Source of the DNA: Nitrosomonadaceae bacterium
GTDB lineage: Bacteria; Pseudomonadota; Gammaproteobacteria; Burkholderiales; Nitrosomonadaceae
Reading direction: 5' to 3'
DNA length: 39,970 bases
Assembly: GCA_002721545.1 (NCBI GenBank)
Contig: PBKR01000027.1
Coordinates: 1 to 39,970, forward strand
Numbering within the stretch: the first letter of the stretch is position 1; the number at the start of each line of letters is the position of its first letter. The position numbers and the translations under genes are program-made. Below, piece after piece: positions 1 to 8,567 of this stretch. A model generated the notes under the pieces. The model had not been told where the DNA came from and ran no database searches. It saw only the letters and a program-made list of their open reading frames with translations.

Positions 1-44
1 AAAATAAAAATAATTGCTATACAGATCAAAACCTTTTTTATCAT
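1..44 (-). CDS. Possible start of a gene running off the window (N-terminal membrane segment)
   Basis: Only the first 14-15 codons are visible. From an ATG at 44 on the minus strand the reading frame is MIKKVLICIAIIFIF, a short basic start followed by a hydrophobic stretch, as in a signal anchor or signal peptide. It follows the phosphoglycosyl transferase gene on the same strand with a 38-base gap, so it could be the next gene of the operon. No clear Shine-Dalgarno sequence precedes the ATG. Function cannot be assigned. Confidence 0.3.
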   Translation of the reverse strand, partial: MIKKVLICIAIIFI

Positions 45-82
45 TATTCAGTTATTAGGCTATGAGCGCATTGCTGGGCTGG

Positions 83-643
83 TTAATGTGAGATTCCCTT
101 AGATTTAAATACTGTAAAAAATGTGTGCCAGATAATATTCAAGTCAAGAGCGGTGGAGCGATTTCGAATATAATAGTAATCCATTTCCACTTTTTCTGGA
201 ATTGGTAGATCGTCCCTGCCGTGAATTTGTGCCCATCCTGTTACCCCTGGCGTTAATTGATGTACGCCTTTTTGGGTTCTTAAAACAATGAGATCATCTT
301 GATTGTATAAAGCAGGCCGAGGCCCTACAAAAGCCATATCTCCCTTAAGAATACTCCACAATTGAGGTAGCTCATCCAGACTTGTCTTTCGTAAAATTCT
401 TCCAATCGGTGTTACAAATTGATCAGCATTTTCTATGAGGTGTGTTGCGATATCCGGCGTATTTAGCCTCATGGTACGAAACTTAGGCATTTTAAATGTT
501 TTATTGTTCCTACCCATTCTGGTTGACCAGTATATCACCGAACCTGATGAAGTAATTCTGACCAGAACGGCGATGATTAAAAAGGGGATTGTAATCGGCG
601 GAATGAGTAATAGAGCTAGAAGCAGGTTTGTCCGTCTAGGCAT
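83..643 (-). CDS. Polyprenyl-phosphate phosphoglycosyl transferase (bacterial sugar transferase, PglC/WcaJ C-terminal type)
   Basis: This 186-residue protein belongs to the small monotopic phosphoglycosyl transferases, which move a sugar-1-phosphate from an NDP-sugar to undecaprenyl phosphate and so start a repeat unit on the inner membrane. A hydrophobic re-entrant segment lies at about residues 7-28. It is followed by KFRTM (54-58), the catalytic Asp-Glu dyad in SLDELPQL (about 88-95), the VGPRP block and TPGVTGWAQI. The usual N-terminal KR-x-FD motif is changed to RRTN, a small departure from the family. Length matches the minimal PglC-like form without the extra membrane helices of WcaJ. 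It sits 33 bases after a GT4 gene, the same pairing as PglA-PglC in N-glycan loci. The sugar transferred cannot be told from sequence. Confidence 0.9.
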   Translation of the reverse strand: MPRRTNLLLALLLIPPITIPFLIIAVLVRITSSGSVIYWSTRMGRNNKTFKMPKFRTMRLNTPDIATHLIENADQFVTPIGRILRKTSLDELPQLWSILKGDMAFVGPRPALYNQDDLIVLRTQKGVHQLTPGVTGWAQIHGRDDLPIPEKVEMDYYYIRNRSTALDLNIIWHTFFTVFKSKGISH

Positions 644-676
644 AATGGTTTTATTGTTGAATGGTATTCAATAAAT

Positions 677-1819
677 TTAATGAAGAGGTTGAATGCTGAA
701 GGATCTGGAAAGGTCCTGATAAACAGCAAACGTTTTTTGAATAACTATTTCAATTGAAAATTCATTTACTGCAATTTGCCGTCCGGCTTCTCCCATGTGT
801 TGCCTAAGTTGAGGGTTCGAAATAAGCCTTCTGAAGGCAACTGCAAGTGCTTTTGAATTATGGCTCGGCACCAAAATCCCATTTTCTCCATTTATTACAG
901 TATCTCTACAACCGGAAACATCTGTAGTAACAATAGGCCGCCCACATGCGGAAGCTTCTATCAATACCTTAGGTAATCCTTCTGCATAGGAGGGAAGGCT
1001 GACTATATGGGCTCGGGAAAAAATTTCAGGCATATCTTCTTGTTTGCCCCACCACTCGATTACTCCTTCATTAACCCATCTCTTTATCTGGGAAGTCGAA
1101 ATGGTCATGGGATTATCGAGGTCGACATCGCCAACTAGAACAAAACGAGCTTTACCTCCTTCTGACTTGATTTCGCGGGCAGCTTCCACAAACTCGCAGA
1201 TTCCTTTATCCAGAAGCATTCGGGATGCCACCATTACAACAGGAACGGAATGTGGTTCGGAGGAAGGTTTGAAAGTTTCGGTGTCAACTCCCGACCCTTT
1301 AATCAAGACCGTACTTTTCTTGTCAACCAAACCATAGGAAAGAAAATCTGCTAAATTTTTTGGATTTTGAAAAATTATTCGTTTGTTTGGATGTAAAAAA
1401 GAAATTCTAAAGAATCGTTTGACCAGAATAAGAAGCATCTTTGATTTAAAGTTATTTGTGGTGAATACATAACCCAACCCAGAGATGGTGTTTACAATCG
1501 CGGATATTTTTGCTAGATGGGCAGCTAAGGAACCATACAATACGGGTTTGAGGGTTACGTGATGAATAATATCTGGGAGGATTTTACGATATAAAAAATA
1601 CAAAGCCATCAGGGATCTTAACTCGAAGAAAGGATTGATACCAGAACGGGAAAGTGGGATTTCGTGAAATTTAAAATCATGCTTTGCAATTTGTGGACTA
1701 GCTGGACTGGGTGGCAAGGCAACGTGCACATCATGTCCTGCTTTTAGTGTGGCAAGAACCAGTGGTAGTCGATGGGTCAAAAAAATAGGTCCACTGTTCC
1801 CCACAAATAGAATTTTCAT
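677..1819 (-). CDS. GT4-family glycosyltransferase (GT-B fold)
   Basis: The protein has 380 residues and the two Rossmann domains of a GT-B retaining transferase. The N-terminal loop reads GNSGPIFLTHR (8-18). The C-terminal half has VASRMLLDKG, VLVGDVD and the E-x7-E motif within SYAEGLPKVLIEASACG, which binds the NDP-sugar. No membrane segment is seen, so it is probably a peripheral cytosolic enzyme acting on the lipid-linked acceptor. The ATG at 1819 is preceded by CAGGA at 8-9 bases, a reasonable ribosome site. It lies between the AsnB-like gene (67 bases upstream) and the phosphoglycosyl transferase, so it probably adds the second sugar after the priming step. Donor and linkage are unknown. 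Confidence 0.9.
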   Translation of the reverse strand: MKILFVGNSGPIFLTHRLPLVLATLKAGHDVHVALPPSPASPQIAKHDFKFHEIPLSRSGINPFFELRSLMALYFLYRKILPDIIHHVTLKPVLYGSLAAHLAKISAIVNTISGLGYVFTTNNFKSKMLLILVKRFFRISFLHPNKRIIFQNPKNLADFLSYGLVDKKSTVLIKGSGVDTETFKPSSEPHSVPVVMVASRMLLDKGICEFVEAAREIKSEGGKARFVLVGDVDLDNPMTISTSQIKRWVNEGVIEWWGKQEDMPEIFSRAHIVSLPSYAEGLPKVLIEASACGRPIVTTDVSGCRDTVINGENGILVPSHNSKALAVAFRRLISNPQLRQHMGEAGRQIAVNEFSIEIVIQKTFAVYQDLSRSFSIQPLH

Positions 1820-1886
1820 TATAAATCCTGAATATTATTTATGAATACGAAAAATTATAAAACTAGACAGTTCAGATAGAGTAGTT

Positions 1887-3866
1887 TTAAACTCGCTTTT
1901 GATCCATCAACCATGCTTGAAACATAAGTACATCCCAAAGGTGGTGCTGAAAATTTTCTTTTCCAGAAATATGGCCCAGCCAAATTTTTCGAATGGGTTC
2001 TGGATTTAAAAAACCTTCATTTTTTAATTTATCTGGAGAGAGCAGGTCTTCAGCCCAGTCTCTCAATGGGCCTTTCAGCCAAGAGTCAATTGGTATGGCA
2101 AACCCCATTTTAGGTCTTTCAATCAGTTCCTTCGGAACATATTTGTACAAAACCTGTTTTAAAACCCACTTCCCCTGATTATTCCGAATTTTCATATGCA
2201 TCGGAATTTTCCATGCATATTCGACTACACGGTGATCTAAGAAAGGTGTCCGAGTTTCCAAACCTACCCCCATGCTAGCGCGATCCACTTTAACCAAAAT
2301 ATCATCTGGAAGGTAACATGTCATATCTAAAGACATCATAGTCGAGGTAAAGTCCTGAGTGTTGGCCCATCTTTTTGAGTTCGTAAGTAAGGTGAAAATT
2401 TCTTCGGATCCTGGTACGATAGATTTTGGGGCGTCCAAATGTGTAGCTAATCGCAAATACATTTCTTGCGGATGCTTAGACATAAGTATTCCGGCCAATT
2501 TGTGTAGTTTGTCTCCAGGATTTCTTTGTTTCACGCTTTTAGGAACAATAGGATCAAGAAACTGAAAAACGGAGTCCCATGCCTTGGGGGACAGTGCTTT
2601 GATGCCCCAATTTAAAACATGCCTTAAAGAACTTGAATACCCATTGATTTTCCCCCATATTCTATTTCCCCATAAATAACGATTATAGCCCCCAAATAAC
2701 TCGTCTCCACCGTCACCTGATAAACTCACCGTTACGTGGTGTCGGGCAAGTTTAGAAATCAAATAGGTAGGAATTTGTGACGAATCTGAAAAAGGCTCAT
2801 CATACAAGGAGGGCAAATTGGGTATAATGCTCATTGCCTCCCGGGGGCTAACATAAAGTTCAGTATGATCTGTCCCCAAATGTTTTGCCACTGCTTTGGC
2901 ATCATGTGCTTCGTTATACGCGTCGTCTTCGAAGCCTATGGTAAAAGTTTTAACGGGTTGAGTGCTTTGCGCTTGCATCAAAGCAACAACGGTGGAAGAA
3001 TCAACGCCACCTGAGAGAAAAGCTCCTAAAGGAACATCTGCAATCATTTGCCCTTTAATGGAGTTTCTTAAATGAGTGTCCAACTGGCTAATGATTCCTT
3101 CTTCTGTATTACCCAGAGGTTCATTTGCCCCCGCCTCTACGATCCCTTGGGCAGACCAGTAATAAATGGGTTCAAGAGGGGAGTTCGTATCTTTGGTGAT
3201 ATCTTTTTGTGCAACTGAAACAAAAGTGCCAGGAAGAACCTTGAAAATATTTTTATAAATAGAGTAGGGGGCAGGGATACAACTACGCCTAAAAAAAAGA
3301 GCCAAAACATTTCGATCTATTTCTCCCTGCCAACTCGGATGTTTGCGCAAAGATTTTAATTCTGATCCGAATAAGAAGGTCTTGTTCATCCAACCATAAT
3401 AGAGCGGCTTTTCTCCTAGCCGGTCTCTTATGAGTTTAAGGGTTTGATGTTTTTTGTCCCACAAGGCAAAAGCAAACATGCCGGTAAATCGGCTAATAGC
3501 TTTTTCAAGGCCCCAGTGACTGATTGCCGCCAATATAACTTCCGTGTCAGAATCTCCGCGCCAGCCTGCAGTAACTCCTGAGTCTTGCAGTTCCTTTCTG
3601 ATTTCAAGATAGTTGTATATTTCACCATTATAGACCATTACATAACGCCCGCAAGCAGAGTGCATTGGTTGGTGCCCTTGCGGGGAGAGATCAATGATAG
3701 ACAGCCGACGATGTCCCAATACTATACCTGCTGAGGGGTCGATCCAGAACCCTTGATCATCCGGACCCCGGTGGGTTAATGCCGTCAACATGTTATGTGT
3801 TACAGATTTTTTCTGGGAAGATGTTAAGTAGTGAGTTGTTTCAAGGAAACCGGTTATACCACACAT
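1887..3866 (-). CDS. AsnB-type glutamine-dependent amidotransferase (asparagine synthase family)
   Basis: The protein has 659 residues, longer than E. coli AsnB (554) but usual for the AsnB-like proteins of polysaccharide loci. It begins MCGITGF, so Cys2 is the N-terminal glutaminase nucleophile. RGPD (33-36) and VYNGEIYNY (78-86) follow in the glutaminase domain. The synthetase domain carries the PP-loop SGGVDSS (285-291) and LSGDGGDELFGGYNRY downstream. The family adenylates a carboxylate and transfers ammonia from glutamine. In O-antigen loci relatives such as WbpS are thought to amidate sugar uronic acids, which is the likely role here rather than asparagine supply. The ATG follows the stop of the membrane protein gene by 7 bases. 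Confidence 0.92.
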   Translation of the reverse strand: MCGITGFLETTHYLTSSQKKSVTHNMLTALTHRGPDDQGFWIDPSAGIVLGHRRLSIIDLSPQGHQPMHSACGRYVMVYNGEIYNYLEIRKELQDSGVTAGWRGDSDTEVILAAISHWGLEKAISRFTGMFAFALWDKKHQTLKLIRDRLGEKPLYYGWMNKTFLFGSELKSLRKHPSWQGEIDRNVLALFFRRSCIPAPYSIYKNIFKVLPGTFVSVAQKDITKDTNSPLEPIYYWSAQGIVEAGANEPLGNTEEGIISQLDTHLRNSIKGQMIADVPLGAFLSGGVDSSTVVALMQAQSTQPVKTFTIGFEDDAYNEAHDAKAVAKHLGTDHTELYVSPREAMSIIPNLPSLYDEPFSDSSQIPTYLISKLARHHVTVSLSGDGGDELFGGYNRYLWGNRIWGKINGYSSSLRHVLNWGIKALSPKAWDSVFQFLDPIVPKSVKQRNPGDKLHKLAGILMSKHPQEMYLRLATHLDAPKSIVPGSEEIFTLLTNSKRWANTQDFTSTMMSLDMTCYLPDDILVKVDRASMGVGLETRTPFLDHRVVEYAWKIPMHMKIRNNQGKWVLKQVLYKYVPKELIERPKMGFAIPIDSWLKGPLRDWAEDLLSPDKLKNEGFLNPEPIRKIWLGHISGKENFQHHLWDVLMFQAWLMDQKRV

Positions 3867-3873
3867 AGGAGGA

Positions 3874-5268
3874 TTATTTCTTCAACTCAGGAAGGTTTGA
3901 AAATTTTAAGCCAAATGGCTTTAGGTCTTTCGAGCGGTAGCGTCCCAAGTAGAGGAGTAATCCCAGAAAAATGGGAAGAATCGGTGTTTTCCATCTTAAC
4001 GCGGTGCCAAAATTATGAATTACAAACCCATATACCATTGCCCAAGAAAGAACCAATACAACTCCCCAGACTACAATAGGATCATTTAATTCTTTGAGTC
4101 GGGTACGATACATGGCTCTAAAAAATAAATAAAGCAACAACAGTCCCTCCATTCCTGATAATAATCCTAACAGACCTGACATATCCCAAGGCAGAGGTCT
4201 GAATAAGGCAGTAAATATTCCTGAAGGGGCGTATTTGATCACATCAAGAAGCCCTTTAATTTCTACAGGTGCTCTATTTATAGCTGCTCCGCCTCGGTGG
4301 TTATCCTTTTGAATTCTCTCTAATTTAGAATATAGTGCATTTTTATCATCTCCGACAGACAATCTTTTCAAAGTAACACCATTGAAATAAAAAATCAGAG
4401 TGCCCAGCAATAAGGAGCAAACTACTTTTGACAGTAAATTTTTATTTGTATATAAAAAATAAAAGAATAGGGGGAGTCCTAGTATAGGACCCATCCATAT
4501 TCGTATGAAGCCACAAACAAGCCATCCGAATGAGATTAGAAATAAAAATATCGCCTTTCTATTAATATGCCAACCTGCTAAGCCCACAGCATAGATGGCA
4601 AGGCCAAATACGATGAGAGATTCTTTTCCAATCTCGGATGTGTGTACTAAAAGCGAAGGGCAGAGCAAAATGGCCCAGAAGAACGCCCGGTTTTTTTTCT
4701 TAGTGATGATGTTTGCTGCGTGATAAAAAAGATATGTTGCTATCAAACTAACCATCGAAAAGCTAATTTTTAAGCTATGGAAAGAACCCCCAATAATATC
4801 AGGGACCATCAGCTTATACTTTGTGATTAAAAAAAATATAGACTCCGAGTGTTTGGTGACAAGAAAAATTTCCATGGGATTCATTTTTTTGTACTTTTCA
4901 GCAAAATTTATTCCCTGGTTAAAAAATCCTTCCGCGTCTAATGAGTAGTAACCTTCATAGAAAAGTAAAACGAACAGGGATACAAAACACTTTAGAAGCC
5001 ATGCCCAGAGCAACATACTTTTGTCCATTTTACTGACAGGAAAAAAAATAATGCAGGCCCCAAAAAATGTTGCCCATACCAGAGAGGCAACATAATCCAT
5101 ATACATAGTCATATTAACCTGTTTAATTCTAAAACCCAGTTGCTCTACCAAATTTAAATAGGGGTCTATAGAAAAGGCGCAAAGAGCACCAAAAAAAACT
5201 CCAGCAATGATTAATGCAATATTGGGAGGTAATAATGAGGAAAGCTTTGTATTAGCCTTGGTTAGCAT
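3874..5268 (-). CDS. Polytopic membrane protein, candidate polysaccharide polymerase (Wzy-like)
   Basis: The 464-residue product is almost entirely hydrophobic, with roughly ten to eleven predicted membrane segments starting at about residues 15-35 and ending near 440, and a short charged tail. A larger polar loop lies around residues 295-345, rich in charged residues. LLCPSLLVHTSEIGKESL (about 198-215) is a conserved-looking patch similar in layout to polymerase-like proteins that have an 'S-x-x-x-KE' motif after a membrane helix. Wzy polymerases and GT-C enzymes share this architecture and have little sequence conservation, so the assignment rests on topology and context: no other obvious Wzy lies in the minus operon. 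It is packed between a methyltransferase (5 bases) and asnB (7 bases). Confidence 0.55.
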   Translation of the reverse strand: MLTKANTKLSSLLPPNIALIIAGVFFGALCAFSIDPYLNLVEQLGFRIKQVNMTMYMDYVASLVWATFFGACIIFFPVSKMDKSMLLWAWLLKCFVSLFVLLFYEGYYSLDAEGFFNQGINFAEKYKKMNPMEIFLVTKHSESIFFLITKYKLMVPDIIGGSFHSLKISFSMVSLIATYLFYHAANIITKKKNRAFFWAILLCPSLLVHTSEIGKESLIVFGLAIYAVGLAGWHINRKAIFLFLISFGWLVCGFIRIWMGPILGLPLFFYFLYTNKNLLSKVVCSLLLGTLIFYFNGVTLKRLSVGDDKNALYSKLERIQKDNHRGGAAINRAPVEIKGLLDVIKYAPSGIFTALFRPLPWDMSGLLGLLSGMEGLLLLYLFFRAMYRTRLKELNDPIVVWGVVLVLSWAMVYGFVIHNFGTALRWKTPILPIFLGLLLYLGRYRSKDLKPFGLKFSNLPELKK

Positions 5269-5273
5269 TTGAA

Positions 5274-6311
5274 TTAATTATTTTCGCACTTAAAGTGCCA
5301 ATAGGGTAAATTTTCAGACACGGTTACTTTTTTGAAATCTTTTTCAAGTTCCAGGATCTGGTTTTTTGTGAAACGTTGTTCAATTCTGGTGAAAAAACGA
5401 TCATAAACATCTTGTTTGATCCGATGTACTGTTTTTTTGTCATATCCTTCAAAGAGAGGGATGTTACGTGATAAGTGAAAGTGTTTTAAAAATTTTCCTA
5501 AATAGACTAATGGCACGTAAACTGTCCAAGCAATGAAGGTTGAAAACCCAGTCCGGAAAAAGGGACTCCTGATTTTTGATGCCGCTTTTCTTATAGGAGT
5601 CACTATATCGAGTAACATTCGAAAATAAAAAGGTCTATTATCTAGGGCATAATAAAGGTAGACTAAAATAGTTGAAGCATAATTTTTCAAAGCTCTAACT
5701 TCCCTCAGGGCGTTCACTGGCAAGTGATGGAGGACCCCAAGGCAAAATAAAAAATCCGTAAAACCACTCCTGAGAGGCAGTCTTTGTATGTCGCCCATTA
5801 AAAAAATAGCATTTTCAGATTCTTTTAGATTTTTGCGGGCAGCAAAAATGGCCTCCGAAAAATCCAGCAGGATTAATTCGCGGCACTTGTCTCTTAAAAA
5901 GTAACTCCAGCGCCCAATCCCGCAACCTAAATCACAAACCCTCATATTTTTCAAGTCTGGAATATTAATGAGATCAAAGTATAAAGCAAACTCATCCTCA
6001 TGCTCCGGCATGATATCGGGGTAGGTTAACCATTCAGACCCAAATGTAAACTGGATGTCTTCTGAAAAATTTACAGGTTTTATTTTAGGGGGAAGCGAAG
6101 AATTTAAAAGTCTACTTACAGCGGGTGGGTACTGTGAAGGGTCCAGCAAAATAATAACATCGTCTACTACTGGGTATGAATGTCCATCAACAATTATATT
6201 TTTGTTTTCGAGGGTGATTTCCTCGGCTCCAAAAATATCCATAAGGGTTTCAATTTTATTGGAATAATAGTGGGTAAGGTTTTTATTGAGATCAGAGTTA
6301 TTCATGTTCAT
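5274..6311 (-). CDS. Class I SAM-dependent methyltransferase with N-terminal extension
   Basis: The 345-residue protein has a class I methyltransferase core with motif I VCDLGCGIGRW (125-135), the acidic strand end LILLDFSEA, and FLFCLGVLHHLP (motif IV/post-IV). About 90 residues precede the core. They contain VDGHSYPVVDDVIILLD, which resembles the beta-strands of a Trm112-like domain without its cysteines. The C-terminal third (about 230-345) contains hydrophobic and basic stretches and may contact the membrane or acceptor. The start is ATG 6311 or the in-frame ATG 6305; neither has a strong ribosome site. Context says it methylates a sugar or glycolipid intermediate of the polysaccharide; the target atom is unknown. 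Confidence 0.8.
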   Translation of the reverse strand: MNMNNSDLNKNLTHYYSNKIETLMDIFGAEEITLENKNIIVDGHSYPVVDDVIILLDPSQYPPAVSRLLNSSLPPKIKPVNFSEDIQFTFGSEWLTYPDIMPEHEDEFALYFDLINIPDLKNMRVCDLGCGIGRWSYFLRDKCRELILLDFSEAIFAARKNLKESENAIFLMGDIQRLPLRSGFTDFLFCLGVLHHLPVNALREVRALKNYASTILVYLYYALDNRPFYFRMLLDIVTPIRKAASKIRSPFFRTGFSTFIAWTVYVPLVYLGKFLKHFHLSRNIPLFEGYDKKTVHRIKQDVYDRFFTRIEQRFTKNQILELEKDFKKVTVSENLPYWHFKCENN

Positions 6312-6408
6312 GGAGGAGAATATCAGGTTTTTATGGGTAACGATTATTTTTGAGTTTTTATTTATACCAAAGACTGGAGTGCCGAAGTTGATCAGGCCAT
6401 AATATTAA

Positions 6409-7470
6409 TCACGATGGCTTTGATAGTACTGATTCAAAAAGGTCATCCCACTGTTTTAGAATTCTTTCGTCATTATTATTTTCTAATACATAAGCTCTTC
6501 CTTTTTTCCCCGCAGACGCTCTTAAAGATTTATCTTCAATATATTTTTCTAGAATCTCTTGCCAATCTTGTTTTGTGTTACATGTCATCTGCAATCCAGC
6601 CTTATTCATCGCCCTAGAATAAGAAGGAGTGGCAGAAGTTATAGTTGGTATACCCATTTGCCAGAATAATAACAGCTTGTTCTCAGGTTTGCCTGCAGAC
6701 AGAGGATCTTTGATGGGGATTGGTATGATAGCTATATCACACGCCGAGGAAATATAAGGGTGAAGCTCTTCATTCCACTCGTACAAATAAGTGTTTTTAA
6801 AGATCTTCTGCGTTATACCTGATGTTTGATTTTTCCCAAATTTATTTAGATATTTATAATATTCCAAATCGGTCAGTATATGTAGAGCAATTTTATATTT
6901 TGTTGCAAGTGATTCGAGTACATCCTGGATTTCAAAAAGAAAATGGACGGTTTGTGGCAAGCCTTCCCATATAAGATTGCAAGTCGTTCCCATAGAATAA
7001 TCTGTTTTAACCTTGCGTGCGACTCCACCTTGTCTGTCGAGAATAATATGGGTATTTTTGCAGAACGAAAGCATTTTTTGTCTTTGTTCTTCTGTACTGC
7101 ATATAACTGCATCCGCCCGCCGACACATATCCTGAAGCATTTTCCAGTGGTTTAAGCGAAGGTGTCGATGTTGCTGGGAAGCAAACTTTGCCAGCCCTCT
7201 TAATAATCCTTTTATACTCGTTTTGGGCACATCCAAATAGGAGTCTATCAGTTCAAAAACTATCTTTGCTTTTCCCTGGTATTTGCTCCAGGCGCTGAGA
7301 TCGGCCTGCGCGTGGATGATCACCAAATCATATTCCTCTGACGGGTCGGCAACCTCAAAAGAGATGCCTCGCGTGCTGGCATACCAGCAGAATCTGCGGC
7401 GGTCAGCGGGTGCCTGTTGGTCATGGCTATAGGGTATGTATCCTATGCGTAAGTTTTTTAAATATGTCAC
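6409..7470 (-). CDS. Glycosyltransferase-like protein (GT-B fold, GT1/GT4-type C-terminal domain)
   Basis: The 353-residue protein begins at a GTG (7470). Its C-terminal half has the arrangement of group 1 glycosyltransferases: DIAIIPIPIKDP, then AGKPENKLLLFWQMGIPTI, where Glu in the KPENK segment matches the nucleotide-sugar binding Glu of the family, and finally GRAYVLE close to the end. The N-terminal half has weaker similarity but shows a Rossmann-like pattern and DLVIIHAQADLS. No membrane helix is visible. It lies between two methyltransferase genes of the operon. The annotation is moderately secure for fold and weak for activity. Confidence 0.65.
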   Translation of the reverse strand: MTYLKNLRIGYIPYSHDQQAPADRRRFCWYASTRGISFEVADPSEEYDLVIIHAQADLSAWSKYQGKAKIVFELIDSYLDVPKTSIKGLLRGLAKFASQQHRHLRLNHWKMLQDMCRRADAVICSTEEQRQKMLSFCKNTHIILDRQGGVARKVKTDYSMGTTCNLIWEGLPQTVHFLFEIQDVLESLATKYKIALHILTDLEYYKYLNKFGKNQTSGITQKIFKNTYLYEWNEELHPYISSACDIAIIPIPIKDPLSAGKPENKLLLFWQMGIPTITSATPSYSRAMNKAGLQMTCNTKQDWQEILEKYIEDKSLRASAGKKGRAYVLENNNDERILKQWDDLFESVLSKPS

Positions 7471-7536
7471 GCGGAATTTAAAGCTTTGGTGTTGTAGGAT
7501 TGAGATGAGGCCATAGAAATTTTCGAAATTTTTATT

Positions 7537-8478
7537 TCATTGACTTTTTCGGGCTGGTTTTGCAGGATATTTATTTTTTTGAAGAATCATAGTATAAGCG
7601 GCACCTCGTGATCCTGTGCGTTCCCATAGAGCCAAGGGTAAGCTGAAGGCGAATCCAAACAAGGCCCAAAACTTCCGCTCCCATTCGGGCATATTGGAGT
7701 CAAAAGAAAATCTATTGGAAAATTTCTCCATCAAATAGCATTGCCAGCCCTCGCGGTTTAAGTACTTTCCCCCTCTGTCATTGTGCGTTAGCATAACACA
7801 TTTTAATCCTAATGGTTTTAATCGCTGGATCAAGATTTCTACAGGAATTAAATAGAGATGGCGAGGAGGGTCCAGGTGAGTCCATTTTGGACCGAGCACC
7901 TTAAACTGAAAAGAATCAGGGTTTGGTGCCGCAATTAATAGTATTCCGCCTGGAGCCAGATTGTCAGCGGCGCTGTCCAGGAAAGCCCAAGGGTCGGGAA
8001 GATGCTCGATATTATGCCAAGTGGCAATGACATCGTGTTTGTCTAAAATTTTGATCGCGTCTTGAGGGCGGTCACTTTGGATTACGTTTGCCCCAACAAC
8101 TTTCGACAGGTAATCACAACTTAGGTCGCTCATTTCAATGACATCAACTTCAAAACCTGCCTGCTTTGCCACGTGTGCAAAAATACCCTTTCCCGGTCCT
8201 ATTTCCAGAAGGCGACCGGAAGTTACAAATTTTTGAATCATCTGGATCTGGTACAGGTTTTTTTTTGCGATTTTTAAAAAAGTTTCTGGAGGGTAAGGCT
8301 CGTAATAGTTGTCATCGTAATAATCGGCAAGGTTAGTGGGGATTTCTGGCAAAAAGATGAGATGGCAGGCAGGACATCGCTGGTAGTCAAACTTTTTATC
8401 TAAATCACCTTTATTAAAATCACTGGCCTTAAATAAGAAATCCGATTTGTTATTACAATTGGGGCAGTGAAATTTCAT
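7537..8478 (-). CDS. Class I SAM methyltransferase with N-terminal zinc-ribbon
   Basis: The 313-residue protein opens with a four-cysteine zinc-ribbon pattern (C5, C8, C35, C38), then a class I methyltransferase core with LLEIGPGKGIF (90-100). Further motifs are IATWHNIEHLPDP (motif IV and the post-IV helix) and GGILLIAAPNPDSFQ. The layout zinc-ribbon plus Methyltransf_23 is common in polysaccharide and secondary-metabolite loci, where it methylates sugars or acyl groups. A basic C-terminus (KKNKYPAKPARKSQ) follows a hydrophobic stretch at about 270-290. The ATG at 8478 starts directly with the ribbon, which supports this start. Confidence 0.83.
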   Translation of the reverse strand: MKFHCPNCNNKSDFLFKASDFNKGDLDKKFDYQRCPACHLIFLPEIPTNLADYYDDNYYEPYPPETFLKIAKKNLYQIQMIQKFVTSGRLLEIGPGKGIFAHVAKQAGFEVDVIEMSDLSCDYLSKVVGANVIQSDRPQDAIKILDKHDVIATWHNIEHLPDPWAFLDSAADNLAPGGILLIAAPNPDSFQFKVLGPKWTHLDPPRHLYLIPVEILIQRLKPLGLKCVMLTHNDRGGKYLNREGWQCYLMEKFSNRFSFDSNMPEWERKFWALFGFAFSLPLALWERTGSRGAAYTMILQKNKYPAKPARKSQ

Positions 8479-8567
8479 AGGGTTTATAATTAAAAACTTT
8501 GCGTGGCAAGCAGAGGTGAAATTTTAGAAGTAACTTTAACGCTTAATGTTTTTTTGGTGGACTGATT

